Positions 57,171 through 64,000 of a DNA stretch of 64,000 bases are shown here, piece after piece; within the stretch, counting starts at the first letter, position 1; each line of letters opens with the position of its first letter. Made by a program: the position numbers and the translations under genes. Source of the stretch: Plectosphaerella cucumerina (taxonomy: Eukaryota; Ascomycota; Sordariomycetes; Glomerellales; Plectosphaerellaceae); NCBI GenBank assembly GCA_020746995.1, contig JAGPXD010000006.1, forward strand, positions 992,001 through 1,056,000. The letters run 5' to 3'. The notes under the pieces were generated by a model, which worked only from the letters and a program-made list of their open reading frames with translations, did not search any database and was not told the DNA's origin.

Positions 57171-58452
57171 CACGGGGACGAGGAAATTTCATTGCGAAGC
57201 GACAGTGGGCTCTGGTCATGAGGAACGCCAAGCCAGAAGGGCAGGTTATGAATAGAGGAGTTGTCATCCTTGATGATGATGATAGGATTGATTGGTTGTC
57301 TTATTCTGTGTATCATGAGGGAGCTATCAGGTTCCAAAGCAAGCAACCCATCCTCAGGCCATTTACTTGACTCTGCAGCGTCAAAAGACACAATTGCGAG
57401 GCAGATGACAAACACCAGCATCCATCTACTCAGTAACTACCTACGAATACCGCGTCTGTCCCTCTCCCCTTGACGCTGTTGACGGCATCCACTGACGATC
57501 GATCGGATCCTGCCGTGTGATCACAACCCTAGAGAGATCCTGTCTACTGCCAGTGAAGGGGCTGCTCCCCCCTGCTGGATTGCTACCCTTGCCATCATAC
57601 CCTGTTGCTCCCCCTATAATACCCGCCACCTCAAACAAACTAGCAGCGGACCCCGTCCACTCTGGAGGTCCGACCATGCATATCGTATGCACCTCTTCCC
57701 GATCCTTGCGGCCACAGTGCCAGTTAGGAGTGCCGCTTGCCATTTGCCATCCGATGCACTCGCAAGCCAGGGCAAAAAGTACAACCCGCCTGTGCTGGCC
57801 GTGACACCTCGCATGAGTAGTCGAGGCGGCTGGAAACACGTCGGCGTTGCACAGACGCGCTTCCTTGCTTCTCTCCGACGACTCGAGACAGCCGAAGGCA
57901 TCTTGATGTTTCGTCGTTCAGTGCACGGCTCGCAACCTCACCCCCCCTGGCAGATGCGCCCCAAGGTCCTTGGCGAGGAGTCCCCAACCACACACTCTCC
58001 TCCTGACCTACCTATTTCCAACTCGGAACGCTCGCCCCCCCTCCCCTCCCTCACCCCCGGCCGGCGCCCAGTACAACTTCCTGCAGCACAGCGAGCACCA
58101 TCCACAGCAGCCGAGGCTCGTCCGGGCCCCCGTTCATGTTACAGCTTCGCACTGGCACACATCACCTTGTTATCCCCCCCTGCTTGTCCCTCCCATCCAT
58201 CCCCGGCCATCTCCACCAAACAACACTCTTCCATCCCCAGTCTGTGTCCCGCCATCGAATTCTATCGACCTGCCTTGTCCCCCAGAACACTCCGGATCGC
58301 CCAAACCTCCACCTCGAACCGTGATCGAACAGACCTCCCCGCATTGAGATACCACCACCAGCGCCAGCTGCCGTCGACCTCTCTGGCCGAGGCTCTTCCA
58401 CCTCTAGTAAACCGAGTCGCCCAAGTGTACGACCCCGCTCCCTCTCGTCGCC
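57171..58452. promoter_or_regulatory. Intergenic region upstream of second Zn2Cys6 gene, pyrimidine-rich leader
   Basis: A 1.28 kb gap. The right part, about 58000-58450, is strongly C/T-rich on the + strand (runs such as CCCCCCCTCCCCTCCC), as often seen in leaders and promoters of filamentous ascomycete genes. Its long Pro/Ser-rich open frames follow from this composition and are not called as genes. No AT island. Confidence 0.5.
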
Positions 58453-60375
58453 ATGGTGTACTGCGGCAAGCCATCTCGAGGGTGCCAGATGTGCAGGACC
58501 CGTAGGATCAAGGCAAGTCGCCCGTCCGCCTCTCTCGCGCGCACCTCATGGCTGACTCCGGCCTCAGTGTGACGAAACGAAGCCAACTTGCAATCAATGT
58601 GCGAAATCTCGCCGGCAATGCCCAGGCTACAAGGATGAGTTTGACCTGGTCTTCCGCAATGAGACGAGAATCACCGAGAGAAGGGTTCAGAAGGCCAACA
58701 GGAAGGCCATCGCCAAAGAATCCAAAGACCAGCCGCAGCCTCCTCTGCCCAAGAGCAATCACCCCCCTGACGCCGCCTCAATGCAAGTCGTTCCGGCCTT
58801 GAACGTTCCCGTGGAGCAAATGGCATCCTGCCACTTCGTCTCCAACTATGTCCTCATCCCCCGCCAGGGCAGCACCAGGGGCTTCCACGAGTACCTTCTC
58901 CCCCTTCTCAGGTCCGAGTCTCCTTCCAGCCCGCTACACCATGCCTTCAACGCCTGCGCCCTCGCGTCTCTGGGGAACAGGCCGGATGCCGCCACTATCA
59001 GCTTGAACTCAAAGGCCCTTGGTCACTACACCAAGGCTCTCGCCGCAACGCATGTCGTCCTTCAGGACGCCGATCTGGGCAAGTCCGACGCCACCCTTGC
59101 GTCCGTTCTGATGCTCGGCCTGTTCGAGAACATCACTGCCCGCAAGATGGGTATGTTTGCCTGGGGTAGCCATATCGAGGGCGCCATTCAGCTCGTCAAG
59201 GCCCGTGGCCGCAAGCAGCTGCGTACCAAGACGGGCCTCCTCCTGTTCATCGCTGTACGCACGCAGATGATCATTCACACCCTCACGACCTGTACAGCCC
59301 CGATCATGGGGGTCGAGTGGTGGCTGTCCGATGCAGTCAAGGACGAGGCTGCGGCTCAGTGCCAGCGACTGGCCATCAAGACGGCCGAGCTGCGAGCTGA
59401 AGCCACACGTCTGATGACCACTCTCTCCAGGGGTCCCGAGAACATTGAGATCATGCTGGATATGATTAGGCGCGCGCAGACGGTGGACCAGGAGACGGTC
59501 AACTGGCTTCACAACCTCCCGGAGTACTTCCAGCCAAGGACCATCGCCTGGGAGGACAACGTTCCCGGTGGCGACTATGAAAAGGCCGAGGTGTATCCCG
59601 GGCGCGTCGACATCTACCAGGACTTCTGGATCGCCTCCGTCACAAACATGGCCCGCACATCCCGTCTCATCCTCGCATCCGTCATCGTCCGCTGCGCCGC
59701 CTGGGTCTGCAGTCCGGTCGACTACCGCACAACGCCGGAGTATGCCACCGCCGCGCGTACCTGTGTCGACACCATTACAGATGTCATCGCCTCCGTGCCC
59801 TACCAGCTGGGTTGGCATTTGAAGCGACCCGACATCATCAAGCGTGCGAACCTTTCTGGGTTTGCCTGCGGTATTGAGGATGAGCAGAAGGGCCTGCCGG
59901 GCTACTTCCTCACATGGCCGCTCGCCATTCTCCACGGCCAGGACTACACTACCGACGCCCAGAGGTCATGGATCGTCGGTCGTCTGAAGTTCATCGGCGA
60001 CGAGCTTGGCGTTCGGTATGCCCATATACTGTCTGAAGTAAGTTACCCCATTTGCCGCCCTGGCCCTCTGTCCCGACAGATTCACATGTGCTCACATTAC
60101 CCTCTCCCAAATAGCTTCAGGTTCGGATCCCTTCCATGTTGATCCGCCGGGACGGCCTCATGGCTGCTCCCTATCCCCAGGCCCACAACTTTGAGAAGCT
60201 CCTTTCCGCTCGCCTTGCACCGCCCTCAGCAGGCTACGAGATGAACCCGCTGCAGCAGCGGGAGGCTATGCAGCGGGCATTCGTCGACAAGAACAAGGCC
60301 GAGCTTCTCGCAAAAGCCACTGGCACAGCAGGCCAGTCTGGCCAATGGGTCGCGCAGAACTGGTTGACGGTATAG
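58453..60375 (+). CDS. Zn2Cys6 transcription factor with C-terminal fungal-specific domain
   Basis: A Gal4-class nuclear regulator. The model is join(58453..58512, 58568..60037, 60115..60375), 596 residues. The zinc cluster begins at once: MVYCGKPSRGCQMCRTRRIK, then CDETKPTCNQCAKSRRQCPG (C-x2-C-x6-C-x5-C-x2-C-x6-C). The intron within the cluster has a GC donor in a perfect AG|GCAAGT context and a CTCAG acceptor; the joined KCDETKP is canonical, so the GC-AG intron is strongly supported. The C-terminal ~450 residues (HYTKALAATHVVLQDADLGK, MLGLFENITARKMGMFAWGS, HIEGAIQLVKARGRKQL, TPEYATAARTCVDTI) match the 'fungal specific transcription factor domain 2' type common in Pezizomycotina. Targets are unknown. 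It has no cluster-type neighbours. Confidence 0.9.
58513..58567 (+). other. GC-AG intron inside the zinc-cluster codons
   Basis: A 55-nt intron with donor GCAAGT (58513-58518) after ATCAAG and acceptor CAG at 58565-58567. No GT donor nearby restores the zinc-cluster frame. Confidence 0.85.
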
Positions 60376-61275
60376 TCCCCTCTGCTTTCTTTGCACCATG
60401 TACTCATTGCTGTCGCGCCCACTTGTTCATGATTTGCCTTATTTTCCCCTCCTGTCGAACCCTTGCCCCGGATATCACGTATTGACGCTCCACCTCGCGG
60501 TTTGAAGGTACACAAATGAACGTACAGATATGACGAAAAGAGCACCTGTTTTGTTGGATCACCTCGGGCGAGAATGGGAATGAGAACGGGCAGTATGAAG
60601 ATCATGAACCAACCTGCCAAGGCACTTGGGCCAAACTCTACAAATCCGACCAAATCCGACACGCATGCTCGTCAGCGCATGGCTGGCCAGCTCTGATCTT
60701 GTTTGGGGTTTGCCGTGTTTGTTTGCAACTACCCCGGGGGCGTTTTTGTACTTGCTGGTTTCTGCCATGGTAGATGCCCGCTCGCCCAGATGCTTAGCGG
60801 GCAGGCAGTATGAATGAAATTTCCATTGACAATGACTGTTCGACCTCCCGCCGACTTTCCGCGGCCGCCTGATGCTTGTTGGCCGGCTTGCTCTCGCAAA
60901 AACTCAGGCTTGCATTCCGAGTCACACTGCTTACATTTACCCCGTAACAAGACGAGGATTGCCGATGGAAGCTGTGGCTCGACAAGACCTGGGGAAACAA
61001 CGCTTGTCGTGATTCATGATGCCCAGCGCAACGGCGAGCTGGTCCTTTGGCCCAATAGTCCCAGATGTGTTGCTCCCTGTACCGACCTGCGGTCCTCAAC
61101 CACATATCCAGGCTTGTGTAGCCGCCGGGAGCAATTTTTTGAGGCTGCTTGCGCCTGCTTTGCAAGCTCACCATCTCTTTTTCGTGGACCTGCAGTGCAC
61201 ATCATGGTCAGCCTTGAAGTCACTTGTAGCCAGGGAAGCTCGCCAGCCTTGGGGGCAGAACGATGGGGTCGTTGC
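60376..61275. other. Convergent 3' intergenic region, Zn2Cys6 / small membrane protein
   Basis: A 900 bp space between two stop codons. Overlapping open frames on both strands have no family resemblance. No AT island is present, as in the other convergent spaces. Confidence 0.45.
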
Positions 61276-61621
61276 TCACTTGTCCTCGATCTTTCCTCCA
61301 CCGAGATTCCAGGCCTTAACGACCCAGCTCTGGGTCTGGTCAACGTATTTTTCCGTTGCGACGTGCTTGACCCCGACACGAACGCCGTCCTTGGTGAAGA
61401 CGACGTTCTTCTTCTCCATCCGCTGCGAGGCAGCGTCTCCTATCTTGGCCACCGAGACCCAGATTTGGTACCCCAGCCATGCTGCGCCGGCCAAGATGAT
61501 CAGGAGGATCACGAGAGGAACGAGTTGCCTGATTGCGCAGATAACGCGGGAATCGTTAGCGTAAGGAAAGTGCCAAGACGGCGTGCCAGCGCTTTGGAAT
61601 GACGAACCCGATTCTGGCCAT
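61276..61621 (-). CDS. Small single-span membrane protein, function unknown
   Basis: The proposed model is complement(join(61276..61528, 61608..61621)), 88 residues. A 14-nt first exon (ATGGCCAGAATCGG) splices through a 79-nt intron with donor GTTCGT, branch GCTAACG and acceptor ATCAG to give MARIGQLVPLVILLIILAGA. One hydrophobic segment spans about residues 6-28. The rest is SVAKIGDAASQRMEKKNVVF, TKDGVRVGVKHVATEKYVDQ and TQSWVVKAWN, an ordered-looking soluble tail. I believe similar short proteins occur across Pezizomycotina, but cannot name a family or function. Without the intron the frame runs upstream to 61722 with unrelated low-quality sequence, so the spliced start is preferred. It is divergent with SEC24. 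Confidence 0.7.
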
Positions 61622-62576
61622 GGCTGCTTCGGAGGAGTGTCGGATCGGGAACTTGGTTTGAACTCTGAGTGTGGAGTGATACAAGCTGCAAGGCAGTGAC
61701 GATGAAGGCAGGTTCTCGGCAAAGTGAAGATTCAACCAGGATCTTCGAAGAGAGTTTTGGTGTGGAGGTTAGAAAGGGGGCAAAGTGCCAGTGTGACGGC
61801 TGATTCGCACGAAGGAGGGGCGCCGACGCTCTATGGAGGCACCGTAACCCAGTGACAGCTTCTTCACAGGTTCTGCTAGTCGGTGGCACACGGCACTGCG
61901 CACAAGCACAGTCTCGAGCTTCCAGAGCTACACTTATCCTTCTGCCCCACCAGGCTTAAGACGTACCAAGCTGGATTAACCCCTCTTACAGTATCTCAAC
62001 TCATCTTAATAAACTTAACTTAAAGGTTCTATGGAAGATTTCTTTTACGATGTAGTATTTTATTACCTTTAACTTGATATTTATTTCATAAAATTATAAC
62101 TTAAAATAAATAAATAAAATAAAATAAAAAGATTATTCTTAAAGTATCCTCCCTTAAAGAAGGACTGCTACTAATTGACTATTAGCTGGCTACTACCTAA
62201 GGAATGAAGCTGGTGGTATTTACTTGTGGCGCTGTATTAAGTAAGCCTAGGCGCCACCGCCGACCTCCGTGGCAAGTGTTGGGTGACGCCCGCTCACCCC
62301 ACAGAAGCCTACGGTAAAGGCCACACATCCAGAGCCACCTACCACCTATCGACTTGGTTGGCAGCACGGCCTGGTCACGTCCCCGTCAAACTCCAAGCTC
62401 CATCTGGCCGACTGCTTCACCTTCTACACTCCCACCTCCCTCGACTGCCAACTGAGCAGTGCGAGACTTGCCATTCTTGCGGCGCAGGGCCCTTCGCAGC
62501 CAATTATCCGCTCACCATCCGCCCAGCACCTGATCGCTTCCAAATATCCAGGAAGCCAACATCACCGTCATCCATC
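61622..62576. promoter_or_regulatory. Divergent promoter region, small membrane protein / SEC24
   Basis: Holds both promoters with AT island 11 in the middle, about 350 bp from each start codon. No other gene is seen. Confidence 0.5.
61975..62215. repeat. AT-rich island 11
   Basis: An AT-rich block with a prominent AAATAAATAAATAAAATAAAA tract (about 62104-62130) and sharp edges. Confidence 0.6.
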
Positions 62577-64000
62577 ATGTCGGCGCCCTACGATGGTTAT
62601 GGCCAGCAAACACCGGCCGGCGAACCATCTGCCGACCAGCCGCAACAAGGCGTAGACGTCCCTGGAGCCTCTGCTGCCCAAGACCACGGCAAGAAGAAGA
62701 AGAGGGGCTACGCGACCCAGGCATACGAGTTCGGCGCTGGTGGCAATGCTGCTGCCGGGAACGCGGCTGCTGCTCAACCTTACGGCGCGCCCCTCCAGTC
62801 GCAGCAATCACAGGTCCCGGCCTTTGGCACGCAATATCCGGGGCAGGACGCTCAGCATCAACCCGCGGTTCCTGCGTATGGAGGTGCCGTACCTCAATAC
62901 GATGCCCCTCAGACCGGTGCCCCTGCCGCCAACCCTCAAGCCTATGGCTATCAAGCTCCCGACGCTGGCGGCGCCTATCCTGCTGCCGGAAACCCTCCCG
63001 GTGTCCCTGGCCTGAACCAACAGATGGCCGGCATGAACCTCGGCGGACAACCTCAACCTCCACAAGCTCAGGGTGCTGTTCGGCCTGTTGCTCTCAACCA
63101 GCTGTACCCGACAGACCTTTTGAACCAACCCTTCAACGTATCCGAGCTGGACCTTCCCCCGCCTCCCATTATCCTCCCACCCAATGTACGTTGATACTGT
63201 GGCGTCCGGCCGCCGCCTCACCACCTTCTGTATTCGAGACTGACATTATTCCGCAGTCGAGCGTCACGCCGTCCCCCGATGCCAACTGCTCCCCTCGATA
63301 TGTCCGCTCGACTCTCAATGCCGTCCCGACCACACATTCGCTGCTTAAGAAGTCGAGACTGCCCTTTGCGCTCGTGATCCAGCCATATGGCTCGCTCCAC
63401 GACGACGACGATGCTGTCCCCATTGTGCAGGATCAGATTATTGCCCGATGCCGGCGGTGTCGAACCTACATCAACCCCTTCGTCACCTTCCTCGACCACG
63501 GACATCGCTGGAGGTGCAACATGTGCCAGCTCACCAACGATGTCCCTCAGGCCTTTGACTGGGACGCCTCTCTCCAGAAGCCTACCGACAGGTGGGGTCG
63601 ACACGAACTGAACCACGCTGTCGTCGAGTTTGTCGCTCCCCAAGAGTACATGGTCCGCCCACCTCAACCCCTGGTGTACCTCTTCCTCTTCGACGTCAGC
63701 TACGCTGCCGTTTCGACGGGTCTGCTCGCCACCAGCGCGCGCACCATCCTGGACAGCCTGGACAGGATACCAAACGCAGACCGCAGGACCCGCCTCGGTT
63801 TTGTGGCCGTTGACTCGACGTTGGGTTACTTCTCTATTCCCAAGGATACCCAGGAGAATGGAGAGCCCAGCATGCTGGTGGTCGGTGACCTCGATGAGCC
63901 CTTCCTTCCCGTGCCGCAGGACCTGCTCGTTACTCTCTCTGAAAGCCGCCAGAGCATCGAGACCTTCCTGACCAAGCTCCCGGAGATGTTCCAGAACAAC
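62577..64000 (+). CDS. SEC24: COPII coat subunit SEC24 (3' end outside window)
   Basis: Sec24 binds cargo in the inner COPII coat for ER-to-Golgi transport. The visible model is join(62577..63185, 63257..>64000). The start MSAPYDGYGQQTPAGEPSAD opens a Pro/Gln/Ala/Gly-rich N-terminus with KKKKRGYATQAYEFGAG, then the conserved RPVALNQLYPTDLLNQPFNV and SELDLPPPPIILPPN. After the intron (donor GTACGT) follow NCSPRYVRSTLNAVPTTHSL, the zinc finger CRRC...CNMC (TYINPFVTFLDHGHRWRCNM between the Cys pairs) and the trunk domain QPLVYLFLFDVSYAAVSTGL. The trunk is cut at the window edge in SIETFLTKLPEMFQNN. This is Sec24 rather than Sec23: the zinc-finger spacing and the LPPPPIILPPN segment are those of Sec24. 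Confidence 0.95.

Noticed and set aside
59009..59935. 308-codon open frame on the minus strand
   Set aside because: Antisense to the second Zn2Cys6 gene, no family features; high GC leaves few stops.
1..64000. CRISPR array, bacterial operons, prophage or intact transposon
   Set aside because: No direct-repeat/spacer pattern, no transposase, reverse transcriptase or integrase similarity; spliced eukaryotic genes throughout.

Overview
This window is nuclear DNA of a filamentous ascomycete, most likely a Sordariomycete. Genes lie on both strands, are split by 50-90 bp introns with GTAAGT-like donors and CTAAC/CTGAC branch sites, and encode typical fungal orthologues. Coding DNA is GC-rich, and many intergenic spaces hold a sharply bounded AT-rich island of about 200-450 bp. 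I see no rRNA or convincing tRNA, no intact transposon and no CRISPR. Twenty-five protein genes are supported, two of them cut by the window ends. Exon joins were derived by hand from splice signals, reading frame and family conservation; in every complete gene the summed exon length is a multiple of three.

Layout. 0-6 kb: C-terminal exon of an unknown gene, NTF2, ribosomal protein eL8 (-), the tRNA thiolation enzyme NCS6/CTU1, and a tiny complex I subunit (-) with a 4-nt microexon. 6-21 kb: a PHD-MYST histone acetyltransferase, an epsin, and a long NUP98-NUP96-type nucleoporin. 21-30 kb: an RGT1-like Zn2Cys6 factor converging on a copper-fist factor (-), which has a 4.1 kb gene-free, G-rich upstream region. 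30-41 kb: a ketopantoate-reductase-like protein, uroporphyrinogen-III synthase, a Whi5/Nrm1-type repressor (-), a metallopeptidase-like/jacalin protein with an apparently dead zinc site, phosphatidylserine synthase and GAR1. 41-50 kb: three minus-strand genes, SLM1-like BAR-PH, LDB17/SPIN90-like and LRO1 (PDAT). 50-64 kb: NatC catalytic subunit NAA30, DPH7, exportin-5/MSN5, a second Zn2Cys6 factor, a small membrane protein (-) and the start of SEC24.

The genes are mostly housekeeping (nuclear transport, translation, tRNA/rRNA modification, lipid synthesis, endocytosis and actin, COPII) and do not form a pathway cluster. Epsin, the LDB17-like and SLM-like proteins all act at the plasma membrane/actin interface, and NTF2, NUP145 and MSN5 in nuclear transport, but they are scattered. 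There is no secondary-metabolite cluster. The most unusual points are the 4-nt exon, the degenerate metallopeptidase site, a start-codon-only first coding exon in eL8 followed by a long intron with a possible box C/D element, two GC-AG introns, and AT islands found only in intergenic regions that contain a promoter.
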